NCBI RefSeq assembly: GCF_000970085.1
Contig: NZ_CP009506.1
Span: 806,001 to 870,000 of the forward strand
Direction of reading: 5' to 3'
From: Methanosarcina siciliae T4/M
GTDB taxonomy: Archaea > Halobacteriota > Methanosarcinia > Methanosarcinales > Methanosarcinaceae
DNA length: 64,000 nucleotides
Shown: positions 35,472 to 44,094 of the stretch, piece after piece
Numbering within the stretch: the first letter of the stretch is position 1
Layout of the letters: each line of letters opens with the position of its first letter
Program-made: the position numbers and the translations under genes
Notes under the pieces: generated by a model
Told to the model about the DNA's origin: nothing
Seen by the model: the letters and a program-made list of their open reading frames with translations, nothing else
The model's database searches: none

Positions 35472-36194
35472 TCAAGCTGTAAACACCACATCTACCTTTT
35501 CCACATCCCATAAAGCTCCCAGTTTTTCTATTATGTCCTCTTTTATTGCCGGAGCAAACTGGTGGTCTGCAGGCAGGTCAACAACTACCCTGACAACTCC
35601 GGCTTCGACACTGATCTTAAGAATCAGATTCGTGCGGATAATGTCAAGCCCTGTCAGAGGGTTCATAACATGCTTGAGCCTCCTCTGAACAATGTCTTCG
35701 GTTGTAGGCTCTTTTTCCGTAACAAGCCCGTGCTTTTCCTCATAGTCCCGGATTGCGGCACGCAGGCCCTCAACCGCAAGCACGGAGCAGTGGGCTTTAA
35801 TCGGGGGTAACCCTCCCAGTTCTTCTGATGCCTGTTTCCAGGTTATTTTCTTCGCTTCATCCAGAGTTTTCCCCTTTGCAAGGTCCGTGATTACGGACCC
35901 TGTAGCAATATTTGAAGCGCACCCGTAGGATTCGAATTTAACGTCTTCAATAACCTTTGTTTCGGGTTCGACTTTAATGTATACGGCAACCATATCCCCG
36001 CATGCCGGACTTCCTTCCAGGCCCTTTCCGTCGGCGTTCTCTATCTTCCCTACATTATGCGGGTTCCTGAAATGCTCCAGCACTTTTTCGCTATAAGGAA
36101 ACTTTATACCCTCACTTTTCCTCTCGATTTTCATTTTCCTGCTCTCCCTTTTCTTTTCCTGCCCTTTCGACGTGTTCTCTTTCTGTCGGCTCAT
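35472..36194 (-). CDS. iscU: IscU Fe-S scaffold fused to a DUF59/MIP18 domain
   Basis: The 240-residue protein has an IscU core (about 33-155) with the three ligand cysteines Cys65 (SPACGD), Cys92 (SYGCAS) and Cys136 (AHCSV) and the Asp67 that favours cluster transfer. Residues from about 165 to 240 form a DUF59-type domain (NPLTGLDIIRTNLIL, ending VEKVDVVF), a family that helps Fe-S targets mature. It assembles Fe-S clusters and may pass them on. Its ATG overlaps the stop of the IscS-like gene by four bases, so they are co-translated. The fusion of scaffold and DUF59 is not the usual bacterial arrangement. Confidence 0.85.
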   Translation of the reverse strand: MSRQKENTSKGQEKKRESRKMKIERKSEGIKFPYSEKVLEHFRNPHNVGKIENADGKGLEGSPACGDMVAVYIKVEPETKVIEDVKFESYGCASNIATGSVITDLAKGKTLDEAKKITWKQASEELGGLPPIKAHCSVLAVEGLRAAIRDYEEKHGLVTEKEPTTEDIVQRRLKHVMNPLTGLDIIRTNLILKISVEAGVVRVVVDLPADHQFAPAIKEDIIEKLGALWDVEKVDVVFTA

Positions 36195-37345
36195 TTTTTT
36201 GCAAGCGGGCTTATTTCCCTGAGCCTTGCCACAATTTCACTCATAGCATCAATAGCCCCATCAGCATCTTCTATCCGGTTATAGCGCCCGAAAGTGAAAC
36301 GTACCGAACCGTGTGCTCTCTCATGGTCTCCTCCTATCCCCCTTATCACGTGGCTGGCTTCCAGGGAGCGGGAAAAACAGGCTGAACCCGTGCTTACTGC
36401 AAACCCCCTCATGTCCATATGCAGGGTTACGGATTCGCCTTCCACATAGTGGAAAGTCAGGTTTGCGTTCTGAGGCAGACGTTTGTCCCGGCTTCCGTTG
36501 AGAGTGACCTCCGTAATTTCGGAAAGGGCCCTTTCAATTACCCTGTCTCTCATAGCTGCAAGCTGCCTGTTTTCTTCTTCGGTTACAAGTTCTACCGCCG
36601 TTGCAAACCCTACGGCTCCGGGAATATTTTCCACTCCTGCTCTCAGGTTAAATTCCTGAAATCCCCCATCCATGAATTTTACAATGGGGGTATCTTTCCG
36701 GATATAGAGCGCCCCTATCCCCCTGGGTCCGTGAATTGTATGGGCTGACATTGTCACAAGATCTACGGGAAGGTCCTTTACATTGAGAGGGAGCCGGGTA
36801 AAGCTGTGGGTAGCATCGGTGTGCAGGAGCACATCTTTTTCTTCGCATATCTCGGAAATAGCTTTAAGGTCCTGGACAGTCCCGATTTCCTGATTGGAAT
36901 GCTGAATCGAGACCAGGGCGGTTTCTTTTGTGATTGCTTTTTTGAGCTCCTCAAGGTCGGCAAACCCTTCTGTGTCCACATCCAGAAAAGTCACGTCAAA
37001 ACCATGCCTCTGGAGGGCTTTTGCGGTGTTTAAGACCGGAAAATCTTCTATCTTCGAGATGATGATGTGTTTTCCTTTCTTTTCCTTAAGGGCCCAGGCC
37101 ACTCCTTTAAGTGCCATATTGCTTGATTCCGTATCTCCCGAAGTAAATACAATTTCTTCGGAACTTGCCCCAAGCCCTGAAGCTATACCTTCTCTGGAAT
37201 TTTCCAGCCCCTCTTTTGCGTCGATTCCCATAGAATAGCCAAACTCGGATGTAGCTACTGCATAGGTATCAAAAAAGTAAGGTTTCATTGCTTCAAACAC
37301 CCTTTCGTCCAGTCGGGTGCATGCAGCATTGTCAAGGTAGATCAT
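36191..37345 (-). CDS. iscS: IscS/NifS-like cysteine desulfurase homologue lacking the PLP lysine
   Basis: The 384-residue protein aligns with IscS throughout, with a constant offset of three from the E. coli numbering in the PLP region. The Schiff-base lysine (E. coli Lys206) is Thr203 in SAHTIHGPRG. His104 is Asp101 (KIEDFPV), Gln183 is His180 (TDATHSF) and Asn155 is Gln152. PLP Asp is kept (Asp177), and the active-site Cys is kept (Cys323 in STGSACFSR). It therefore cannot form the normal PLP aldimine and is unlikely to release sulfur from cysteine. The A. fulgidus IscS, which also lacks this lysine, has been reported to have no desulfurase activity but to give a Cys ligand during cluster assembly. 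It is co-translated with IscU, so it may be a structural partner. Confidence 0.85.
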   Translation of the reverse strand: MIYLDNAACTRLDERVFEAMKPYFFDTYAVATSEFGYSMGIDAKEGLENSREGIASGLGASSEEIVFTSGDTESSNMALKGVAWALKEKKGKHIIISKIEDFPVLNTAKALQRHGFDVTFLDVDTEGFADLEELKKAITKETALVSIQHSNQEIGTVQDLKAISEICEEKDVLLHTDATHSFTRLPLNVKDLPVDLVTMSAHTIHGPRGIGALYIRKDTPIVKFMDGGFQEFNLRAGVENIPGAVGFATAVELVTEEENRQLAAMRDRVIERALSEITEVTLNGSRDKRLPQNANLTFHYVEGESVTLHMDMRGFAVSTGSACFSRSLEASHVIRGIGGDHERAHGSVRFTFGRYNRIEDADGAIDAMSEIVARLREISPLAKK

Positions 37346-37511
37346 ATTTTCAAATATCTCGTTCCCCTCCTCAGATAATTCATTTCCTCAGATTCTTCTA
37401 TTTGTTGTGAGACTTCCGGCCGAAATGGACATGCCGAGGTTTAAGCCCCCAGGCAAGGCCCGGGAGGTTCGAACTGACGCAAAAATTTTAATTCCGAACT
37501 CCCTTTCCAGA

Positions 37512-37931
37512 TCAGATAAAGAGGGTTATGTTTGCGTCTCTGGCTTCATGGATATACGAGCCAACGGCTCCCCATTCGTCCACCCATTCCGTTCGAAGCT
37601 CTTCTTTTGTTATACCCATTATCTCCATGGTCATTTCACAGGCTATGATCTTTCCGCCAAGTTCCTTGTAATCGCTCATCAGCCTTTCAAGTGAGGCGAC
37701 ATTGGCTTTATCCATCCTTTTCTTGATCATCTGCCTTCCCAGGCCCATCATGTTCATTTTGGAAAGCGGCCCCTTTTCAAGCTCTCCTTTTTTAAGCCGC
37801 ATGAGCCCCCAGAAAGTGAAATATATGGAGGCTTCCATTCCCATTGCCAGGGCTCCGTTTCCTATTATAAGCGCACTGTATACTTTGTCCATATCTCCGC
37901 TGTGCAGGACAATAACTGCTTTTTCCCCCAT
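37512..37931 (-). CDS. DsrE/DsrF-like (DsrE2-type) sulfur-carrier protein
   Basis: A 139-residue protein with the DsrE fold: AVIVLHSGDMDKVYSALII at the start, GMEASIYFTFWGL, and the DsrE2 motif ACEMTMEIMGI with the candidate sulfur-carrying Cys98. Such proteins bind persulfide sulfur and pass it between TusA and other acceptors. The gene follows TusA by 19 bases and precedes the IscS-like gene by 166 bases on the same strand. The direct source and acceptor of sulfur are not known. Confidence 0.8.
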   Translation of the reverse strand: MGEKAVIVLHSGDMDKVYSALIIGNGALAMGMEASIYFTFWGLMRLKKGELEKGPLSKMNMMGLGRQMIKKRMDKANVASLERLMSDYKELGGKIIACEMTMEIMGITKEELRTEWVDEWGAVGSYIHEARDANITLFI

Positions 37932-37950
37932 CTCCCCTCCTTTTCCGGTT

Positions 37951-38178
37951 TTACCTCCGGATCTTTATCTCCCACTCTTTTCCTTCCTCTTTGTCTTCAA
38001 TATCCAGCACTTCGAGTCCCATTGACTCACATGCCATGGGAATTTCTTTTTTTGATGCCGGATGCGTGCCCTTTACAATTACAAGGTCTCCCGGAGAGGC
38101 TTTTTTTAACGCTTTTCTGCACTCTACCAGCGGAACCGGGCAGGTCTGCCCTCTAACGTCTATTTCCAGTTCTGCCAA
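37951..38178 (-). CDS. tusA: TusA-family sulfur-carrier protein
   Basis: A 75-residue protein with the TusA motif GQTCPVPLVE, where Cys13 is the sulfur carrier, and the strand-helix-strand end GDLVIVKGTHPASKKEIP. TusA proteins accept persulfide from a desulfurase or another carrier and pass it on, for example in tRNA thiolation. ATG at 38178 starts the transcript of this cluster. Being joined to DsrE, IscS-like and IscU genes, it likely feeds sulfur into Fe-S assembly. Confidence 0.85.
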   Translation of the reverse strand: MAELEIDVRGQTCPVPLVECRKALKKASPGDLVIVKGTHPASKKEIPMACESMGLEVLDIEDKEEGKEWEIKIRR

Positions 38179-38364
38179 TGTTCTTACCCCCGAAGTAAGA
38201 GAAATGGAACGTTTCTAAGGTAACTATGCCTTCTTCCCCTGAATTCACTATATTCCAAAAAATATATTATCGTTTCTTATTGATAATATTATCCGGAAGC
38301 TGTCTCCCCTATTTGACTCTTTGCCTGCATTTTGCAGGGATCATTTTTTTATTAAAGTTTTTTC

Positions 38365-38784
38365 TCATAGGTTTTTTCTGATCTTTTCTGCAACTTCTTC
38401 CAGATTGGTGGTGTCGGGTTCGGTCCATACGATTGATTTAATTCCTCTTCCCCCATCTCCTTTTTTCCTTGGAATAACATGTACGTGCACATGGGGAACT
38501 TCCTGTCCTGCAACTTCTCCGTTATTTATGCCGATGTTAGATCCTTCTGCTGAGAAAGCTTTCTCAACCGCAGCCGTAACTTTTCTTGCAGCTTCAAAAA
38601 GAAGGGCAACGTCTTCTGCTTTCATATCCGTAAAGTTGCTGAAATGTTTTTTAGGGGCTACAAGCGTATGCCCCTCACTTGCCGGGTAAACATCAAGAAA
38701 TGCGTAAACAGCGTCATCCTCATATATCCTGTATGAAGGAATTTCTCCTGATATTATTTTGCAAAAAATGCAGTTTTCTGTCAT
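38365..38784 (-). CDS. HIT-family nucleotide hydrolase
   Basis: Starting at ATG 38784 (MTENCIFCKI) gives 139 residues, the usual HIT length; an upstream GTG at 38817 would add 11 residues that overlap the likely ribosome-binding site. The catalytic His triad is in HVHVHVIPR, and CIFCKI at the start holds the two zinc-site cysteines common in Hint proteins. Members split nucleoside phosphoramidates or dinucleotides; the substrate here is unknown. It is a housekeeping-type gene, separate from the sulfur cluster by 190 bases. Confidence 0.85.
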   Translation of the reverse strand: MTENCIFCKIISGEIPSYRIYEDDAVYAFLDVYPASEGHTLVAPKKHFSNFTDMKAEDVALLFEAARKVTAAVEKAFSAEGSNIGINNGEVAGQEVPHVHVHVIPRKKGDGGRGIKSIVWTEPDTTNLEEVAEKIRKNL

Positions 38785-39086
38785 AAGTTGTCCCCATAAA
38801 TGTTTAGGAGGGTACACTTATATCAGGGTTATGTTTCTTGAATAAGTTATTATATTCCAGGGATTTGCTCTATATATAAAACACTAAAGTTGTCGGAGGT
38901 CCTTTTTCTCAGCACAGGCTCAGAGTCCAGGTAAACGATCCCGCAATAATTGCCGCAAACAGCGTTTCAGTTATGCTGGCTGCCTCTCCTATATATTCAA
39001 CAGGGCGCAACTATATATTTAGTCAAATATTATATTGTATTTATATTTGTCTCAGGTTCGACTTGCCCTATCAGGGGGTATAAACA

Positions 39087-39443
39087 TTGGGTAAAACAAT
39101 AGGTGGCGCATTAATAGGTCTGGTCTGTACTTTAATTTTTTATTTTATTCCGCTCGTGAACTCGGTAGCGCCTTTTCTGGGAGGCTTACTGGGTGGTTAT
39201 TATGCAGACGGGGGTCTCGGAGGGGGATTTAAGTCCGGAATCCTGATGACAATTTTTATGATAATCCCTGGCTTTCTTCTTGGGGGAATCCTTGGAGTGG
39301 TGCTGCTTAATGCACCTGTCCTTGGAGGGCTTGTAGCAGCTTCCGCTTTTGTAGTTACAGTAGTCATCGTAGCTCATACTGCGATAATAGGTATTATTGG
39401 CTCTGTAATCGGAGCTCTTCTGGCTGAAAGAAGAACGGGATGA
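39087..39443 (+). CDS. DUF5518-type membrane protein
   Basis: A 118-residue protein with four hydrophobic, Gly-rich helices (GGALIGLVCTLIFYF, APFLGGLLGGYYA, GFLLGGILGVVLL, IIGIIGSVIGALLA) and a short positive tail. The TTG start at 39087 follows GGGGGT. This pattern is typical of DUF5518, a common archaeal membrane family of unknown role. It stands alone between the HIT gene and the surface protein. Confidence 0.7.
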   Translation: MGKTIGGALIGLVCTLIFYFIPLVNSVAPFLGGLLGGYYADGGLGGGFKSGILMTIFMIIPGFLLGGILGVVLLNAPVLGGLVAASAFVVTVVIVAHTAIIGIIGSVIGALLAERRTG

Positions 39444-39534
39444 AGCTCATGCCAAGTTAAAAATCTGCATTGTTTGCGGGTTAAAATCTGCTCCCCCTTC
39501 TAAGGAAAAAGAAGGATTGAAGAAAAGAATCTTT

Positions 39535-41757
39535 TCAGATCTTTTTCTTCAGAACAAAATACTCTACAAGGATCATGAACAGGGGTAGGGAAATGGCAAG
39601 AAGTACTTTAGCTACTCCCATCGGGTTCTTTGTGATGCCGCCTTCTTTTTCCGCACTGCTGTTCAGAATCGCCTTTCCGTCTTCCCAGCCTCTCAGGGTT
39701 TCCTGTATCCCTTCTCCTGTTGCTACAGTTCCTTCTTCTCCCGTATATTCACTTATTGCAAAGCACGAGAATGCAATTGTTTTTGCCCTGAAATAAACGT
39801 AGTCTTTGTCTTCGCCGGTTTTCTCGGTGCTTAGAGGTATCCATTTGCTGTCGTACCAGAGAAGGGTCACATTGGATTCATTAACACTGTTATTTTCTAT
39901 CCAGTCCTTCTCAACTTTGAACCCTGTATAGGCGCTCTTAATGGAATCCTTATTTCCTGCTCCTTTATTTCCCAGCCAGATGTTTAACTGCTTATATATC
40001 CTTCCAGGCGGTTGTTTCTGGACAAAAATAGATTTTCCTTTGAGAACCTCTACGGTTGCTGTCGTTTTCTTATACGTCTTCAGAGGGGAAACTTCGAGAT
40101 ATGTGACACAGGTTGCATTCTCCGCGAAATCATATTTGACAGGGTAGCCGCTCATAATGTGCCTTGTATCGAGTTCTTTGACTTCCACATTCTTTGCTGG
40201 CTCTTTGGAAACACCGCTTCCCATGCTGCTACTGCTGCTACTTCCGCTACTTCCGCCACTGCTACCACCGCCGGGACTGGAATCAGAGTTTTCTTCATTG
40301 TTCGAAGTAGTTTCTTTGGCGATACTTACGGTCTTTGTCAGTTCATTGTTCGTTTCGTCTTCCTCGAGTATGGTATTTCCGGAATCTGCTACCAGTCTCA
40401 CATCTATGTTTCCTTCTGCTTCGGGAACCCAGTGGAAAATACCCGTTGTGGTTTCTCCGATCACAATTTCAGGTATCGATATTTTTCCTTCCTGAGTCAG
40501 GTTGGTTCCGTTGATATAATATTTTAGCTCACTGCTTTCCGAGTCCCTGAGCCCGTTGTTCTTTACTGATACTGTAAAGGTAATGTTGTCCCCTACTTCC
40601 GGAGATGCCGGGTTTAAAGAAAGCGACTCTATTATAAGGTCTGGACGTATGATTTTTACATCGACAATTTTTGTGAATTCATTGTTCTTTTCGTCAAGCT
40701 CATAAACGTCTGTCCCGGAGTCGATACGTCCTTTTACTTCCATTTGTCCTTCTCTATCCGGGACCAGAGAGAATATGACCTCTTTCTCTTCTCCTACCGA
40801 GAGAGCCGGAACCTGAATCTCATCCTGGGCTGGAGCGGTTCCGTTAATATAATATTCTGCCTGAACTCCTTCTGAGGGGGCTGTACCCTGGTTCTTTACT
40901 TTCATGGTGAGGTTCAGAGTCTTTCCGACTTCCCCCTCCGATTCAGGTACGATATCTTCAATAATCAGGTCCGGATAAAAATCTTCTGCTACTAGTACGG
41001 TAGCTGTTTTTTCGTTGTTCCCTTCGTTACTCTCAGCTACCAGGTTGTCCTCATCAACAACTGCTTTTATCTCTACAGTCCCTTCTGATGTTGGAATCCA
41101 TGTATATGATTTATAACTGGTTTCTTCTTTTGGTAACTTGGATATAGCCCATTCTCTAACAGGGCTCCCATCAATGTAGAGATTCAGCATCGTCGCTCCT
41201 GAAGTCGCTGTTCCCTGATTCTTCACATTTACCCATATCCTCTGATGCTCACCTGTCTCTGGCTCCTCAGGATAATCAAGATCTATTATCAGGTCCGGAA
41301 GACCACTTCCTGCTACTGTTACAGTGGCTGTCTCTTCGTTGTTCCCTTCGTTACTCTCAGTTATCAGGTTATCCTCATCAACAACTGCTTTCAGCTCTAC
41401 GGATCCTTCTGATTCCGGAACCCATGTATATGAGACGGAACTGCTCTCTCCACTGGATATCTCGGATACGTCCCATTCTCTAACCGAGTTTCCGTCAATG
41501 TAAAGGGCCAGAGTCGTTGTTCCTGAAACTGCATCTCCCTGATTTTCCACTATTGCTGTGATGGTCGCCTCTTCGCCAACTTCTGGGGTTGTCGGGCTCC
41601 AGGAAATTTCCTTAACCACCAGGTCAGGCAGTAAAACAGTTGAATTCCCGTCGGAAGGTATATCCTCAGCTGCAGCAACCACAGCTGGCATAATTCCGGG
41701 AATTAGCAGCATTATTATCAACACGTGAATCAATGAATGAAAATAATTTACTTTCAT
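39535..41757 (-). CDS. CARDB-repeat surface protein with PGF-pre-PGF domain and C-terminal anchor
   Basis: I start at ATG 41757, which follows GGAGG and gives a signal peptide (FHSLIHVLIIMLLIPGIMPA), rather than at a codon 52 residues earlier. The 740-residue product has four CARDB repeats of about 100 residues, each opening with PDLxxxxxxxxPxxPEVGE and with VDEDNLITESNEGNNE-like ends. A Ser/Gly linker follows, then a PGF-pre-PGF domain (about 540-700 in this numbering, including the FAENATCVTYLEVSP segment) and a final helix. CARDB domains bind other proteins or sugars outside the cell. It is likely part of the envelope; length suggests a fibre. Confidence 0.85.
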   Translation of the reverse strand: MKVNYFHSLIHVLIIMLLIPGIMPAVVAAAEDIPSDGNSTVLLPDLVVKEISWSPTTPEVGEEATITAIVENQGDAVSGTTTLALYIDGNSVREWDVSEISSGESSSVSYTWVPESEGSVELKAVVDEDNLITESNEGNNEETATVTVAGSGLPDLIIDLDYPEEPETGEHQRIWVNVKNQGTATSGATMLNLYIDGSPVREWAISKLPKEETSYKSYTWIPTSEGTVEIKAVVDEDNLVAESNEGNNEKTATVLVAEDFYPDLIIEDIVPESEGEVGKTLNLTMKVKNQGTAPSEGVQAEYYINGTAPAQDEIQVPALSVGEEKEVIFSLVPDREGQMEVKGRIDSGTDVYELDEKNNEFTKIVDVKIIRPDLIIESLSLNPASPEVGDNITFTVSVKNNGLRDSESSELKYYINGTNLTQEGKISIPEIVIGETTTGIFHWVPEAEGNIDVRLVADSGNTILEEDETNNELTKTVSIAKETTSNNEENSDSSPGGGSSGGSSGSSSSSSMGSGVSKEPAKNVEVKELDTRHIMSGYPVKYDFAENATCVTYLEVSPLKTYKKTTATVEVLKGKSIFVQKQPPGRIYKQLNIWLGNKGAGNKDSIKSAYTGFKVEKDWIENNSVNESNVTLLWYDSKWIPLSTEKTGEDKDYVYFRAKTIAFSCFAISEYTGEEGTVATGEGIQETLRGWEDGKAILNSSAEKEGGITKNPMGVAKVLLAISLPLFMILVEYFVLKKKI

Positions 41758-42748
41758 TTTTATTAGCCTCCGCCCCACAAGTTTATGAACAGAACATTCT
41801 GGTATGTTGTATTCTATGACAAATAATCCTCCAATTTGCCAAAATTTAAGACAGATTACTGGTGCATCGATTCCAAAATAGGTCCATTGGTTAATAGAAA
41901 ATTCATTGATCAATAGATCTATTCAAAACCAAGGATTATGAACGTACTTTGGAATCTCAGCTAGTTTATGATTAGTAATTTATGCCAGGTAGTTTTCTGT
42001 TTCGTCGAAATTAAGGTATATTAGTAGCTTATTGACAGGTAGCTATATAATTCATCGAAATTAAGCTTCTGATTTTTATCTCGGGCGAAAATTTTCGAGC
42101 AACTCCTTATCCGGAATATATATCTTCCCAATGATTACTTCACACAATACATTACTTCTCCTGCTTCATATTTAAGGTTCTACACTCTCAATTCTTTTTT
42201 CCTTCGAAAAGCTTGCTTTTCAGAGGAGGAACTCTCTCAAACCCTTTTTTCCTAAGGTTTTTGTTCTGTCTGACCCTCTGCCGCATTAAGTAAAACATCT
42301 CTTCTGCTGCGCGCAGGGTATTCTCTATCAAAGCAGTTCGAGCTCTTACCTTCTTGAAGCTTTATTCTCTGTGTTTCTGCAGAACTGACCTGATATATTA
42401 TAATTTTATCTATTTCTGTTTATTTTATTTCAGAGACAAACTCCGGAAGATTTTCCTCAAAATTCATTATATCCACTTATTGATTGCCTCTGTTTATTAA
42501 CTTCTTATAAATACATCAACACTCCTGTAATGGAAGCCCTTTTCTTTCTCTCTTCTCAAAATGTTCCTGTTCATAGATTTAATCTAAAAATAGGCGAGTG
42601 ATTAAATGAGTGTATAAGGTCTAAAAGTAAACAAAAACTTAAAAAATTGATGTGTAAAGAGTTAATGGACGAAAAAACATAATAAAAACAATTATAAATA
42701 TCTATTTAATATAACTAAATCTAATAACAGAAAATAAACGTACAAAAC
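41758..42748. other. Intergenic, AT-rich, no gene seen
   Basis: About 1 kb with no supported frame. It includes a TATA-like region near 41860-41930 for the surface protein's upstream side, two similar pieces GTAG(T)...TCGAAATTAAG near 41990-42065, and pyrimidine-rich stretches. No RNA gene was recognised. Confidence 0.35.
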
Positions 42749-43921
42749 TCAGGCAATCAGGTATTTACTATCCTTTATCTGAGCCCTGCTGTCCACACCG
42801 AGGATTTCGGCGATTTCAACGCCTTCACTTCCTACATCTGAAAGGCGGGTGTACATCTCAGTTTTTGAGATATATTTCTCGGTTCTCGTCCCGTCAGCCT
42901 TTTCCATCTTGATGGTAATTTCTTCTTTATTGTGCCCTCTTGCCAGGCATTCGTGGACTATCACACCGTACTGTTCGGCAATTACTTTCAGGCAGTCGAA
43001 AATTTGATTTGTTGAGACTGCATCCTCTTCGTCAAGCAGGACTTTTGAGAGGGTATAGGTTCGGAGATTTTCCCGAAGGTAATTCTGGACCTTCTCCGGA
43101 ATTTTGGCTAGATCTCTCATGTCTATATAACCCCCAAGATCTTTGTCTTCGGTTATCTCCCTTTCATCCTCATATACAAAGTACTTGAGTCCTCCGCCTT
43201 CTATCCTGAACTTCCGGTTTGCTTTTTTATTTTCAAGAATTATACGGACATTTTTTTCGCTGTCGTATTCGAGGGAAATTACGAGAAACTCGGACAGGTC
43301 CTGCATTTTTATTTTTTCTTCTTTTCGCAGGATGCCTGTCTTTGTCCATACGGGAAGACTAAGGCTTCCGATAAGTCTCTCTACTGTCAGAGGCTCTTCT
43401 GTAAACCAGAGTTTATAATAATATTGCAGGCCTGAAACCGAACCTTCCATTTCCCCTGAAACTCCGTTTACACTGCTGGAAAGCTCAAATCTCTTCTCTG
43501 CTCCATATATTCCTGAAATCAAAAAAGGAGTAAGGGCTTCAAGAACCTTTGTCTCAATTTTTTGATATTCCTGGGCAGCTCCACTTTCTATTTTTCTGGA
43601 CTCTATTTCGAGAATTTCACGTTTTTTCCCGAAGTTTTCATTGCAGGTGATCAGTATCGAATCGGCACAGGGCATCAAATCCTCGGTGCCTATATCTCTT
43701 GCTAATTTCTTGACCAGCGAGCTGAGTTTCTCCTCAAAAATATCCATTCCGGTAATTCTGTTGTTTAATTCATGGAGTGCTTCTTTATTTTTGCACTTGA
43801 TTTCTATTATGGAATTCTCCAAAGGGATTACTCGGGCCGTTATATCTATGAATGATTTTAAATCTTCAATGAAATCCCTCTGCACAGGTAGTTCCGTAGA
43901 GTCCTGATAAATGTATTTCAT
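42749..43921 (-). CDS. Uncharacterised soluble protein, about 390 residues
   Basis: The ATG at 43921 (MKYIYQDS) is preferred over one three codons earlier, because CCAGG lies nine bases before it and directly against the earlier one. The product is soluble, rich in Glu, Lys and Ile, with a coiled-coil-like segment (about 50-130) and no signal peptide or membrane helix. No catalytic motif is visible to me. Its C-terminal part has ITIKMEKADGTRTEKYIS, then a region ending GVDSRAQIKDSKYLIA. I do not recognise the family, although the length and codon use suggest a true gene. Its neighbour upstream is the tyrS set. Confidence 0.7.
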   Translation of the reverse strand: MKYIYQDSTELPVQRDFIEDLKSFIDITARVIPLENSIIEIKCKNKEALHELNNRITGMDIFEEKLSSLVKKLARDIGTEDLMPCADSILITCNENFGKKREILEIESRKIESGAAQEYQKIETKVLEALTPFLISGIYGAEKRFELSSSVNGVSGEMEGSVSGLQYYYKLWFTEEPLTVERLIGSLSLPVWTKTGILRKEEKIKMQDLSEFLVISLEYDSEKNVRIILENKKANRKFRIEGGGLKYFVYEDEREITEDKDLGGYIDMRDLAKIPEKVQNYLRENLRTYTLSKVLLDEEDAVSTNQIFDCLKVIAEQYGVIVHECLARGHNKEEITIKMEKADGTRTEKYISKTEMYTRLSDVGSEGVEIAEILGVDSRAQIKDSKYLIA

Positions 43922-44094
43922 AAAAAGCATCCTGGATATCTGAACTAACTCTTCAAATATTCTATGCCTTATAGCTATATAACATTTTATCCATATTTTC
44001 AGGCATTTTTATATCACATTCCCTCTCCCCTTACGTTACGCCTTCACCCGGATTTTTCCCTTAAATCTTTGGAAGGGGTTTACCCTTCCGGAAT

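Noticed and set aside
39535..41913. Longer start for the CARDB protein
   Set aside because: The first 52 codons lack a ribosome-binding site and would bury the signal peptide; ATG 41757 follows GGAGG.
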